Assembly: GCA_900316955.1 (NCBI GenBank) | Contig: ONEX01000010.1 | Coordinates: 1 to 64,000 of the forward strand | DNA length: 64,000 nucleotides | From: an uncultured Bacteroidales bacterium | GTDB taxonomy: Bacteria > Bacteroidota > Bacteroidia > Bacteroidales > UBA932 | Direction of reading: 5' to 3' | Part shown: one piece after another, positions 25,720 through 33,674 of the stretch | Layout: every line of letters starts with the position of its first letter | Position numbering within the stretch: the first letter of the stretch is position 1 | The notes under the pieces: model-generated | Databases searched by the model: none | What the model was told of the DNA's origin: nothing | The model's input: only the letters and a program-made list of their open reading frames with translations | Translations under genes and position numbers: made by a program

Positions 25720-25737
25720 GTAACCTGTTGATCCGTA
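25720..25737 (-). other. tRNA-Arg fragment, possible attachment-site scar
   Basis: GTAACCTGTTGATCCGTA matches 17 of 18 bases of tRNA-Arg(ACG) at 9101-9118, covering the anticodon loop to the start of the T stem. It lies in the 3' untranslated region of rpmE2, beside a region of gene remnants and inverted repeats. Integrases often use this part of tRNA genes as crossover site, so this may be an old secondary integration scar. Confidence 0.45.
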
Positions 25738-25742
25738 AGAAT

Positions 25743-25994
25743 TTACTTCTTGCGGTTCTTGTATCTCTGGTAGAACATATCGACGCGACCGGCGGTGTCA
25801 ACGAGCTTCACCTTGCCCGTGTAGAACGGGTGGGAAGTGTTGGAAATCTCCAGCTTCACCAGGGGGTACTCGACGCCTTCGACCTCGATGGTCTCCTTGG
25901 ACGGGGCGCAGGACCGGGTGACGAAGATGGTGTCATTCGACATATCCTTGAAAGCTACAAGACGGTAGGTTTCGGGATGGATTCCTTTCTTCAT
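25743..25994 (-). CDS. rpmE2: 50S ribosomal protein L31, type B
   Basis: This 83-residue protein matches type B L31: MKKGIHPETYRLVAFKDMSN, TSHPFYTGKVKLVDTAGRVD and FYQRYKNRK. It lacks the CxxC zinc site of type A L31, as expected for this zinc-independent paralogue. It is a single gene with its own promoter and terminator. Confidence 0.95.
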   Translation of the reverse strand: MKKGIHPETYRLVAFKDMSNDTIFVTRSCAPSKETIEVEGVEYPLVKLEISNTSHPFYTGKVKLVDTAGRVDMFYQRYKNRKK

Positions 25995-26032
25995 TTTACG
26001 TAAAAAAACTAATTGTTAACAATTTTGGACCG

Positions 26033-26064
26033 CAAAGATATGAATCTTTTCCGGTATTTCCAAA
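26033..26064 (-). promoter_or_regulatory. Promoter of rpmE2
   Basis: On the minus strand TTTG (26061-26064), 20 nt, then TATCTTTG (26033-26040) match the consensus exactly. The leader of about 30 nt is AT-rich. The -33 box abuts the stop codon of the upstream namZ-like gene. Confidence 0.75.
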
Positions 26065-27132
26065 TTATTTCATCCGATACGGCTGATCGTCGTACAGGAG
26101 ATAGCGTTTGGCCTTGCGGATCCACTTCTGTTCTTCCAGCTTGATGTGCTCGCGGGCGACGTCGAAGGGGATGGAACCCTTGAGGTACTCTTCCAGCACG
26201 GGGTCCGCCAGCTTGGTCCAGAAGGCTTCCTCGAACTCGAAGGCGGAGTAGTGCTCGGTGAACCAGCGCATGAGGCGGAGGGTATGCATCAGGCTATGGT
26301 AGTCCTCGCCGGGGAGGAGCATGATCTGGAAGCCCTGGCAGCGCTCGCCGGCGTAGCGGCCCGCGGCCGGCGTGAAGGAGCACGGGCGCAGGATCGCGCC
26401 TTCCACCACGGGCAGGTCCACGGGCAGGCCGGGACGCACGAAGGGGGCGCCGATGTACTCGTATGGGCGCGCCGTGCCGATGCCGGGCGTCACGGTCGTG
26501 TTGTTCCACAGGCCGCCGCCGCTGTACATGTAGGAGCTGAACAGGCCCGGGATGTCGGAGGCGGGCGCGATGGTCCACGGCAGCAGCTGCCGGTTGGAAT
26601 CCGTCGCCCGCGCCGAGATGATATGGATCGGGAACTTCGCGCCGATCTCGCCGGCGTACAGGTTCACGAGCTCCCCGAGGGTGAGTCCGTGCCGATGCGC
26701 GACCTTCGGGACGAACATCTCGCCCACGACCGCCGGGATCGTGCCCTCAACCACGCGGCCGGAGGGGTTGATGTGGTCCACGACATAGAGCGAGGGCGCG
26801 TCTTCGCCGAGGAGCTGCAGCATCTCCATCAGCCGCATCACGTCCTTCGTGTAGTTGAAGTAGCGGACACCCACGTCCTGGATTTCCACGACGACGGCGT
26901 CCAGGCCCTGCAACCGCTCCAGGTCGAAGTCGATGTGGTTCGTGCCCGGGGTGAGCTCCGCGTCGCGGGGCGTGAAGACGACCTGCAGGTTGCCCCGCTG
27001 CCGGAAGATGTCGTACATCCAGCGGCTGCGGCCGGTGTCCCAGCAGTTCTGCGTGCAGAAGCAGCCGATCCGGCCCTCTTGCAGGGTCCGGTCCAGCTGG
27101 TCCTCGAGGGGGGTGGTACGGAAGGAGAACAT
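26065..27132 (-). CDS. namZ: DUF1343 protein, NamZ-type exo-N-acetylmuramidase
   Basis: This 355-residue protein has DUF1343 features: IGCFCTQNCWD, QDVGVRYFNYTKDVMRLME, VVDHINPSGR with VVEGTIP, PKVAHRHGLTLGELVNLY and WNNTTVTPGIGTARPYEYIG. Characterised NamZ enzymes release MurNAc from the non-reducing end of peptidoglycan fragments. No signal peptide is visible at the chosen ATG (27132), so a cytoplasmic recycling role is possible. The ATG shares one base with the glmM stop (TGATG), so the genes are coupled. Confidence 0.82.
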   Translation of the reverse strand: MFSFRTTPLEDQLDRTLQEGRIGCFCTQNCWDTGRSRWMYDIFRQRGNLQVVFTPRDAELTPGTNHIDFDLERLQGLDAVVVEIQDVGVRYFNYTKDVMRLMEMLQLLGEDAPSLYVVDHINPSGRVVEGTIPAVVGEMFVPKVAHRHGLTLGELVNLYAGEIGAKFPIHIISARATDSNRQLLPWTIAPASDIPGLFSSYMYSGGGLWNNTTVTPGIGTARPYEYIGAPFVRPGLPVDLPVVEGAILRPCSFTPAAGRYAGERCQGFQIMLLPGEDYHSLMHTLRLMRWFTEHYSAFEFEEAFWTKLADPVLEEYLKGSIPFDVAREHIKLEEQKWIRKAKRYLLYDDQPYRMK

Positions 27133-28544
27133 CAGCCGATGATCTTGTTCGCCACGGCGATGACCTCGTTCGCGAGGGCTTCGGCGCGCTCCATCGTGCC
27201 GGCCTCCGCGTAGATGCGGATGATGGGCTCGGTGTTGGACTTGCGCAGATGGACCCATTCCTTCTTGGCCTCGAAGATGATCTTGACACCGTCGATGTCG
27301 TTGATGTCCTCGTTGGCGTAGATCTTCTTGAGCTCGGAGAGGATGCGGTCGATGAGGGCGGCGTCGCTGAGCTGGATCTTGTTCTTGGCGATGAAGTACT
27401 GCGGGTAGGTCTTCTTGAGCTCGCTGACCTTCATCTTCTTGTGGGCCAGGTTCGACAGGAAGAGGGCCACGCCCACCATCGCGTCGCGGCCGGCGTGGAT
27501 GGCCGGGTAGATGACGCCGCCGTTGCCTTCGCCGCCGATGAGCGCGTTCACCCGGTGCATCTGGGTGGTCACGTTGACCTCACCCACCGCGGAGGCGTAG
27601 TAGATGCCGCCGTGGGCCTCGGTCACGTCGCGGAGGGCGCGGGTCGAGGACAGGTTGGAGACGGTTGCGATGGGCTTTCCGGCCTTCTGGGCGAGCTCGC
27701 ACAGGTAGTCGGCGACGCTCACGAGGGTGTATTCCTCCACGAACGGGTCCCCGTTCTCGCAGATGAAGGCGAGCCGGTCCACGTCCGGGTCCACGCTCAC
27801 GCCGAGGTCAGCCTGCTCGCGGACGACGGTGCGGGAGAGGTCCACGAGGTTCGCGGGCAGCGGCTCCGGGTTGTGGGCGAAATCGCCCGTGGGATTGCAG
27901 TTGAGTTCGATGCACTTGACGCCGAGGCGCTCCAGCAGGCGCGGCATGATGATGCCGCCCACGGAATTGACCGCATCCACCACGACGGTGAAGTTAGCGG
28001 CCTTCACGGCCTCCACGTCCACGGCCGGCAGGGCCAGGACGGCGTCCAGGTGCTTGTCGGTGAAGTCCTCTTCCTCGACCGTGCCCAGGTTGTCGACCTC
28101 GGCGAAGGAGAACTCCTCGGAGGCGGCGAGGTCCAGGACGGCCTGGCCTTCCATCGCGGTGAGGAACTCGCCCTTGTCGTTCAGGAGCTTGAGGGCGTTC
28201 CACTGGCGCGGGTTGTGGCTGGCGGTCAGGATGATGCCGCCGTCGGCCTTCGCGAACAGGACGGCCATCTCGGTGGTCGGAGTGGAGGCGAAGCCGCACT
28301 TGACAACGTCGATGCCGCAGCCCATGAGGGTGCCCACGACGAGCTGTTCCACCATGTCGCCCGACAGCCGGGCGTCCTTGCCCACGACGACCTTGTACCG
28401 CTCGCCGTTCGGCTGCGGCTTCCGCTGGGGGAGGGTGGCGGCGTACGCCGCGGTGAATTTGACGATATCGACAGGAGTGAGGGCGTTGCCCGGAGCGCCA
28501 CCGATGGTGCCGCGGATGCCGGAAATGGATTTGATGAGGGTCAT
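27132..28544 (-). CDS. glmM: Phosphoglucosamine mutase
   Basis: This 470-residue alpha-D-phosphohexomutase would convert glucosamine-6-phosphate to glucosamine-1-phosphate for UDP-GlcNAc synthesis. It has the phosphoserine loop TASHNP (Ser109), the metal loop DPDVDR, the sugar loop GEGNGG and the phosphate-binding RKSNTEPIIRIY. The ATG at 28544 (MTLIKSISGIRG) fits family starts better than one 7 codons upstream. It forms an operon with the namZ-like gene, linking cell-wall synthesis and recycling. Confidence 0.88.
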   Translation of the reverse strand: MTLIKSISGIRGTIGGAPGNALTPVDIVKFTAAYAATLPQRKPQPNGERYKVVVGKDARLSGDMVEQLVVGTLMGCGIDVVKCGFASTPTTEMAVLFAKADGGIILTASHNPRQWNALKLLNDKGEFLTAMEGQAVLDLAASEEFSFAEVDNLGTVEEEDFTDKHLDAVLALPAVDVEAVKAANFTVVVDAVNSVGGIIMPRLLERLGVKCIELNCNPTGDFAHNPEPLPANLVDLSRTVVREQADLGVSVDPDVDRLAFICENGDPFVEEYTLVSVADYLCELAQKAGKPIATVSNLSSTRALRDVTEAHGGIYYASAVGEVNVTTQMHRVNALIGGEGNGGVIYPAIHAGRDAMVGVALFLSNLAHKKMKVSELKKTYPQYFIAKNKIQLSDAALIDRILSELKKIYANEDINDIDGVKIIFEAKKEWVHLRKSNTEPIIRIYAEAGTMERAEALANEVIAVANKIIG

Positions 28545-28563
28545 ATGCTGGTTTTTTCTCGTC

Positions 28564-28584
28564 ATTCCCGGCTTGACCGGGAAT
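28564..28584. repeat. REP-like palindrome in the glmM leader
   Basis: ATTCCCGG, loop CTTGA, CCGGGAAT form a perfect 8-bp stem. The repeat sits between the glmM promoter and start codon, so it would be transcribed as a hairpin about 20 nt upstream of the ATG. Confidence 0.75.
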
Positions 28585-28601
28585 CTCTTTCATTTATCTT
28601 A

Positions 28602-28633
28602 CAAAAGTATTAAATTTGCGCCCCAAATCCAAA
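28602..28633. promoter_or_regulatory. Divergent promoters of glmM (minus) and the DUF486 gene (plus)
   Basis: On the minus strand TTTG (28630-28633), 20 nt, TACTTTTG (28602-28609) serves glmM-namZ. On the plus strand TAAATTTG (28611-28618) lies 16 bp before the DUF486 start. The two -7 elements are back to back. Confidence 0.6.
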
Positions 28634-28634
28634 A

Positions 28635-29012
28635 ATGATTATGCAGCAAGGCATCTGGACCGTCATCATGCTCGTGTTTTCGAACGTCTTCATGACATTC
28701 GCCTGGTACGGTCATCTCAAACTCCAGGAGATGAAGATCTCCACCGGCTGGCCGCTCATCCTCATCATCCTCTTCTCGTGGGGCATCGCCTTCTTCGAGT
28801 ACTGCCTCACCGTCCCGGCGAACCGGATCGGCTTCAACGGCAACGGCGGCCCCTTCAACCTGATGCAGCTCAAGGTGATCCAGGAAGTGATCTCCCTGAC
28901 CGTCTTCACCGTCATCGTCACCTTCCTTTTCAAGGGTCAGGCCCTTCAGTGGAACCACATCGTGGCCTTCTTCTGCCTCGTTTTGGCGGTTTTTTTCGTT
29001 TTTCTGAAATAA
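28635..29012 (+). CDS. DUF486 family small membrane protein
   Basis: This 125-residue protein has four hydrophobic helices. Typical motifs are NVFMTFAWYGHLK, WGIAFFEYCLTVPANRIG and FNLMQLKVIQEVISLTVF. DUF486 proteins are related to small drug/metabolite transporter folds, but the substrate is unknown. A monocistronic gene is likely, as tRNA-Glu follows 46 bp later. Confidence 0.85.
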   Translation: MIMQQGIWTVIMLVFSNVFMTFAWYGHLKLQEMKISTGWPLILIILFSWGIAFFEYCLTVPANRIGFNGNGGPFNLMQLKVIQEVISLTVFTVIVTFLFKGQALQWNHIVAFFCLVLAVFFVFLK

Positions 29013-29058
29013 AAATTTGGAAATTCGAAATAAAGCCGTATCTTTGTATTCCCAATCT

Positions 29059-29133
29059 GCTGGGTTCGTATAACGGTTAGTACTCGAGATTCTCAATCTC
29101 GCAATAGGAGTTCGATTCTCCTACCCAGTACCA
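29059..29133 (+). tRNA. tRNA-Glu (anticodon CTC)
   Basis: The sequence folds as a cloverleaf. Acceptor GCTGGGT pairs with ACCCAGT (terminal G-U), the anticodon stem CGAGA/TCTCG holds loop TTCTCAA with anticodon CTC, the T stem AGGAG/CTCCT encloses TTCGATT, and CCA is encoded (29131-29133). The D stem is a short GTA/TAC. Confidence 0.9.
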
Positions 29134-29167
29134 AAAAAGAGACAGTTTCAGACTGTCTCTTTTTTTT
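29134..29167 (+). terminator. Intrinsic terminator after tRNA-Glu
   Basis: AGAGACAG (29138-29145) pairs with CTGTCTCT (29153-29160), extended by flanking A and T runs, and is followed by T7. It directly follows the tRNA. Confidence 0.9.
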
Positions 29168-29175
29168 GCTTTCTT

Positions 29176-29314
29176 TGGCCGCAATTGCGGAAAAGAGTCA
29201 TTATACGTCGCTTCGATTGCAGATGCGGCCATAAAACACCCTGTTTTTCCCAAAATGACGGACGCGTCGTCATATAGAATGTATTGCTGGCCGTGTTTTC
29301 CGCAATTGCGGCCA
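29176..29314. repeat. 139-bp unit bounded by 19-bp perfect inverted repeats
   Basis: TGGCCGCAATTGCGGAAAA (29176-29194) and its exact reverse complement (29296-29314) enclose about 100 bp with no gene. Each arm itself contains the palindrome CCGCAATTGCGG. It lies between the tRNA-Glu terminator and the end of the convergent winged-helix gene. A MITE-like element or a long-stem structure is possible; nothing else was seen in this gap. Confidence 0.7.
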
Positions 29315-29363
29315 TCTGGGGAGGTGGTGGTCCGCGTTACTGCAGCATCTTAGTCAGGTTGCT

Positions 29364-30086
29364 TTATTGCAGCATCTTCAGAATCTGTTTCTCCGTGGCG
29401 GTCGGGGCGATCGAGCGGATGTGCTCTACGAGAAGCGCCAGCGATTCGGCAGGGGAGTGGTCCACGTCCAGGGTGCGGGCTTCGCCGAAGGGGAAGCCGC
29501 CGGGACCGGGGATGGCATCGACACAGAAGAGAGATTCCGGCGTGCAGAAGGAGGAGACCTGCCAGCCGTTGTAGTGGAGGTCGGGGCCGCGGTAGACGCG
29601 CGTGATGTCGCCGGTGACCACGCGGCACTGCATCTGCAGGCGCGTCATCAGGGCGTCGGCCGCGCTTTTCTTCACGCCCAGCAGCGCCCGGATTTCCTTG
29701 ATGCCGATGCTGCCGTGCTCCGCCAGATAGTCCATCACCAGCCGCTGCTCGGCCGTGGGCTGGTACTTCGGAAGGCTCCGCCGCCAGTTCATCAGCTCCG
29801 CATACCATTCCACCGTCGCGAACGCGGCCTTGCCGCCCCAGAGGAACTTGCCGTAGGCGACGTCCCCGCTCTGGACGACCGGGATCTTCCAGTCCCAGGG
29901 CGTCTTGCGCAGGTCCTCCTGGCCGTCGAACCAGTTCTCCCGCGCGGTCATTTCCTCGATGGAGTAGCCTGGGATGGGGTTTTCGAAAAACGGGACGATG
30001 CCCAGCGTCTCGATGACGCCGAGCATCGTCTCCGCAGATACGACGGTTGCCGGGAGTCCGGCATCCTTTTTCCGGTCGAACGACAT
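29364..30086 (-). CDS. Winged-helix protein, possibly AlkZ-related
   Basis: This 240-residue protein has a distinctive N-terminal region (GIVPFFENPIPGYSIEEM, ENWFDGQEDLRKTPWDWKIP) and a winged-helix part (TAEQRLVMDYLAEHGSIGIKE, LLGVKKSAADALMTRLQMQC). It resembles Bacteroidota and Clostridia proteins called AlkZ-related, distant kin of DNA-crosslink glycosylases; activity is unproven. The ATG at 30086 shares a base with the upstream stop (TAATG), so it is coupled to the outer-membrane gene before it. Confidence 0.6.
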   Translation of the reverse strand: MSFDRKKDAGLPATVVSAETMLGVIETLGIVPFFENPIPGYSIEEMTARENWFDGQEDLRKTPWDWKIPVVQSGDVAYGKFLWGGKAAFATVEWYAELMNWRRSLPKYQPTAEQRLVMDYLAEHGSIGIKEIRALLGVKKSAADALMTRLQMQCRVVTGDITRVYRGPDLHYNGWQVSSFCTPESLFCVDAIPGPGGFPFGEARTLDVDHSPAESLALLVEHIRSIAPTATEKQILKMLQ

Positions 30087-30730
30087 TACCTTCTCATCGG
30101 CCTTCCGCCGCCCGTATTGAACGCCCAGCTGATGCCGAAGCCGATGTGCGAGAACGTGGACGCCTTGCTCAGGTACCATTGGTAGTGGACGCTGATGCGC
30201 AGGCATTCGAACAGTTCGACGCCGGCGCGCGGGCTGAGCACGATCGACTGGGTCCATTCCCCCTTGTCCGCGAACTCGCTCTTCTCGAATCCGAATCCCG
30301 GGCCGACGCCCAGGCCGAAGTAGGGATTGAAGCCGCTGTACGGGAACAGGTTGAAGTCCGTGACCACCAGGGGCGTGCCCTGCCAGAACCGGGCGTCCGG
30401 TCCATAGGGCTCGCTGGCGGCGGTGTAGGATCCCTTTCCGAACGTGGTGGAAAGCTGCAGGCCCATGTCCACGACCGGGTTGATCTTCACCCGATATTCT
30501 CCGAAATAGCCCAACCGGTCGGGCCGGAACGTGTTCCCGGCCTTGCTGAAGTGGTTGAACATGATGCCCACTTCGAAGGCACCGTCCATATAGTACCGGC
30601 TGGGGCGGTATCCGCCGCCTCCGTGGTTGTAACCATAGCCACGGCCGCCGCCGGGGCGTCCGGGGCCGTACTGGGCAAAGGCGGTCATCCCGACGGCCAA
30701 TGCGACAAGGGTGATCAGTGCTCTTTTCAT
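30086..30730 (-). CDS. Outer-membrane beta-barrel protein
   Basis: This 214-residue protein has a signal peptide (MKRALITLVALAVGMTAFAQ), a Gly/Tyr/Arg-rich mature N-terminus (GRPGGGRGYGYNHGGGGY) and an eight-strand-like barrel: alternating aromatic strands and a final GFGISWAFNTG. The function is unknown. A TACTTTTG element at 30759-30766 on the minus strand is its likely -7 box. Confidence 0.7.
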   Translation of the reverse strand: MKRALITLVALAVGMTAFAQYGPGRPGGGRGYGYNHGGGGYRPSRYYMDGAFEVGIMFNHFSKAGNTFRPDRLGYFGEYRVKINPVVDMGLQLSTTFGKGSYTAASEPYGPDARFWQGTPLVVTDFNLFPYSGFNPYFGLGVGPGFGFEKSEFADKGEWTQSIVLSPRAGVELFECLRISVHYQWYLSKASTFSHIGFGISWAFNTGGGRPMRR

Positions 30731-30767
30731 GGCGTGCAACGTTTTATCCGGCCTTATGCAAAAGTAA

Positions 30768-30804
30768 GACCAGAAAGATCTTCCGGGGAAGAATCTTTCC
30801 GGTC
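30768..30804 (-). terminator. Hairpin downstream of the V-ATPase operon
   Basis: GACCAGAAAGAT (30768-30779) pairs with ATCTTTCCGGTC (30793-30804) with one mismatch. It lies 20 bp past the ntpK stop. The following minus-strand sequence TTACTTTTGC is only moderately T-rich and also forms the next gene's -7 element. Confidence 0.6.
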
Positions 30805-30823
30805 CTGGAGAAAGGGGATGTCC

Positions 30824-31267
<444 letters not shown>

Positions 31268-31275
31268 TTATTTGT

Positions 31276-33060
31276 TTATTGTTTCTTGAGCGGATTGTAG
31301 TTGCGGCCTTCGGCTTCGTAACCGGAATTTTTGAAGAACTCCAGGAAGTTCAGTCGCAGGGGATGGACGAAGGCGCCCAGGGCGCACATCGCGATGTTCA
31401 GCGTATGGCCCACGACCACCAGCAGGATGAACGGAATCCAGAGGACCCAGTTGTGCCCGTCGCCGAGCACCATCTTGCCCATATCGTTGAAGGCCATGCC
31501 CAGCATGCCGCCGGCCAGGCCGAGGGCATACAGGCGCAGGTAGCTGAGGACGTCGCCCAGCAGGCCGGTCGCCGTGTTGTACGTGTCCCAGAGGCCCAGG
31601 CCCACGTTCGCGAGCTTGTTGCGGTCCGGGTTGTTCAGCGGGAAGATGCCGATGGCGGAGACGACGCCGATCACGATGATGATCCACTTCGTGAGCTGCG
31701 CGTCCAGCACGCCCGCGAGGGCGAGGGCGCCCACGAGGACGCCGCCCACGATCAGGAGCGTCCATCCCAGGGTGCCGAGCGAGCCGGCGAATCCCTTCAC
31801 CTTCACCTCCTGGATGGCCTTGACGACCATCGCGAGGCACAGGTGGATGACGCCCACGACGAGGGCGAGGACCATTCCGCCGGCGTATCCGGCGATCTCG
31901 TCCGGGAGGAAGAGACCCTTGATGGGCTCGAAGACCTTCCACTGGGAAATGTCGATGGAGAAGAATGTGTGCAGGAAGAATCCGACCACGACGGTTCCCA
32001 CGCCGAGGGTTACCACGAGCGGGGCCATATCCTTGAAACTGTCCACCTTCTTGAGAAGGAACCCGATGAGGATGAGAACCAGCCCGTAGCCGGCGTCACC
32101 CATACACAGGGCGAAGAACAGCAGGAAGAACACGGAAATGAAGGGCGTCGGGTCGAAACCGTTGTAGGCCGGGCGGCCGTACATGTCGGTGAGGACCTCG
32201 AACATCTTCACGAACTTGTTGTTGCGGAAGCTGATGGGCGGATTGTCTTCCACCTGCGCGTCGTCCTTGAGATAGTACACGCCCGTTTCCTCAATGGCCT
32301 TGGTGACAGCCTCTTCGTTCTCCGTGGGGGCGTAGCCCACGAGGGTGACGATGGTGTTCTCCGCGGCGGGAACAGCGGCCTGCTTGGCGAGGTAGAGGTC
32401 CAGTTTGGAGAGCCTTTCGCGGCTTTCGGCCTCGAACTCGTCCTGGCGCTTCTTCGCGGTCAGGAGGATCGCCTTCTCGTGGTCGATCTCGGCCTGGACT
32501 TCGGCGATTTCCTGCTGGATGGCCTCGAAGCTGCGGCGCGGGCCGCGGACGCGGTCGGGCAGGGTGTCCGGACCGGCCACGACGAACCAGACCTTGCCGT
32601 CGGCCTCTTTCACGACCTGGACGGGGTAGTTCTCCACCCAGAGCGGATCGAAGGACTTGGCGGAACTGACATGGAACTGGACCGGGACGCCGGCGTCGGA
32701 GAGCTTTCTGAGCAGTTCCGGGTCGAACGCGCCCCACGGCTCCGCGGCGGCGGCCTCTTTCTCGAGGGCCTTCATCTGCTCGCCGAGCTGTTCCAGGGTA
32801 TCCAGGGCCGCGGCGGTGGCGTAGGTGAGGTCACCTTCGACCGGGGCGGGCTGGAGCGTTTCCGGGAAGAAGATCTTCCCGAGGGACTGGACGAGTTCCT
32901 TGCGCTGCTCCACGCCGCGGAGCAGTTCGCCGGACGGCCCGTCCACGGGCTTCACGCTGCGGGTGATATCGACAAGGCCGATCTCCTGGAGTTTCTCCAG
33001 CAGGCCTTCCTGTTCACCGTTCAGCAGGATGAAGGAGTATTTGGTCATCGGACTGATCAT
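31276..33060 (-). CDS. ntpI: V-type ATPase subunit I (stator, a-subunit homologue)
   Basis: This 594-residue protein has a cytoplasmic N-terminal half with coiled coil (EAIQQEIAEVQAEIDHEK) and a membrane half with about seven helices, including GDAGYGLVLILIGF and GDVLSYLRLYALGLAGG, whose arginine faces the rotor carboxylate. It forms the ion path with subunit K. Its ATG overlaps the subunit D stop by 4 bp (ATGA). Confidence 0.95.
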   Translation of the reverse strand: MISPMTKYSFILLNGEQEGLLEKLQEIGLVDITRSVKPVDGPSGELLRGVEQRKELVQSLGKIFFPETLQPAPVEGDLTYATAAALDTLEQLGEQMKALEKEAAAAEPWGAFDPELLRKLSDAGVPVQFHVSSAKSFDPLWVENYPVQVVKEADGKVWFVVAGPDTLPDRVRGPRRSFEAIQQEIAEVQAEIDHEKAILLTAKKRQDEFEAESRERLSKLDLYLAKQAAVPAAENTIVTLVGYAPTENEEAVTKAIEETGVYYLKDDAQVEDNPPISFRNNKFVKMFEVLTDMYGRPAYNGFDPTPFISVFFLLFFALCMGDAGYGLVLILIGFLLKKVDSFKDMAPLVVTLGVGTVVVGFFLHTFFSIDISQWKVFEPIKGLFLPDEIAGYAGGMVLALVVGVIHLCLAMVVKAIQEVKVKGFAGSLGTLGWTLLIVGGVLVGALALAGVLDAQLTKWIIIVIGVVSAIGIFPLNNPDRNKLANVGLGLWDTYNTATGLLGDVLSYLRLYALGLAGGMLGMAFNDMGKMVLGDGHNWVLWIPFILLVVVGHTLNIAMCALGAFVHPLRLNFLEFFKNSGYEAEGRNYNPLKKQ

Positions 33061-33668
33061 ACCTCCGAGGCCTCCTCCTCCTCTGCCGCGTGGCGCTGCT
33101 TGACGATCTTCTGGGAGGCCTTGGAGAGGTTCTCCTCATCCTCCATGTACCGCTTGATCTTGCGGATCGCTTCCTGGAATCCAGGAATCTGGACCTTCTC
33201 GTACAGGTTCACCTTCTGGGTCGTCTTCTTCCGCTGGTAGTCCAGGATGCGGGCCTTCTCCCGGTACACCTCCGACTCGATGCCGAGCCGGGAGAGCTCC
33301 TTGAGGATGGCCACGCCGTCGGCGTACCAGGCCGGTTTGGCGAAGGCGTTGAACGGGTGGATCTCGTAGTGGATGTCCCCGAGGGCCGGGGTCTTCACGC
33401 CCGCGACCTTCACGGTGTGCAGGTCCACGTCCGTGATGGCCACGAGCCCCGGATCGAACTCGTTCCAGAGGGAGGCGAGATAGTCGTAGCGGTCCATGGC
33501 GGCTTCCAGGTCGGCAATAAGACGGTCGCTCTCGCTCTTGGCCTTGCGCACTTCCAGCCGTAGGGCGCTCTCCTTGTTCTGCAAGGTAGGAAGCGCCTTC
33601 TGCCGAACCTTCAGCTGCTTGCCGATCTCGTTCAGCGACGTTTTATTGTATTGGAATTTAACAGCCAT
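33057..33668 (-). CDS. ntpD: V-type ATPase subunit D (central stalk)
   Basis: This 203-residue protein is a long antiparallel coiled coil (NKTSLNEIGKQLKVRQKALP at the start, LSRLGIESEVYREKARILDYQ, KVNLYEKVQIPGFQEAIRKI), typical of the rotor shaft. The C-terminus is Glu-rich. It lies 6 bp after ntpB and overlaps ntpI. Confidence 0.92.
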   Translation of the reverse strand: MAVKFQYNKTSLNEIGKQLKVRQKALPTLQNKESALRLEVRKAKSESDRLIADLEAAMDRYDYLASLWNEFDPGLVAITDVDLHTVKVAGVKTPALGDIHYEIHPFNAFAKPAWYADGVAILKELSRLGIESEVYREKARILDYQRKKTTQKVNLYEKVQIPGFQEAIRKIKRYMEDEENLSKASQKIVKQRHAAEEEEASEV

Positions 33669-33674
33669 AGGGGT

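Noticed and set aside
25463-25723. 86-codon plus-strand frame downstream of rpmE2
   Set aside because: Runs through the inverted repeats and the rpmE2 terminator, with no recognisable domain or ribosome site.
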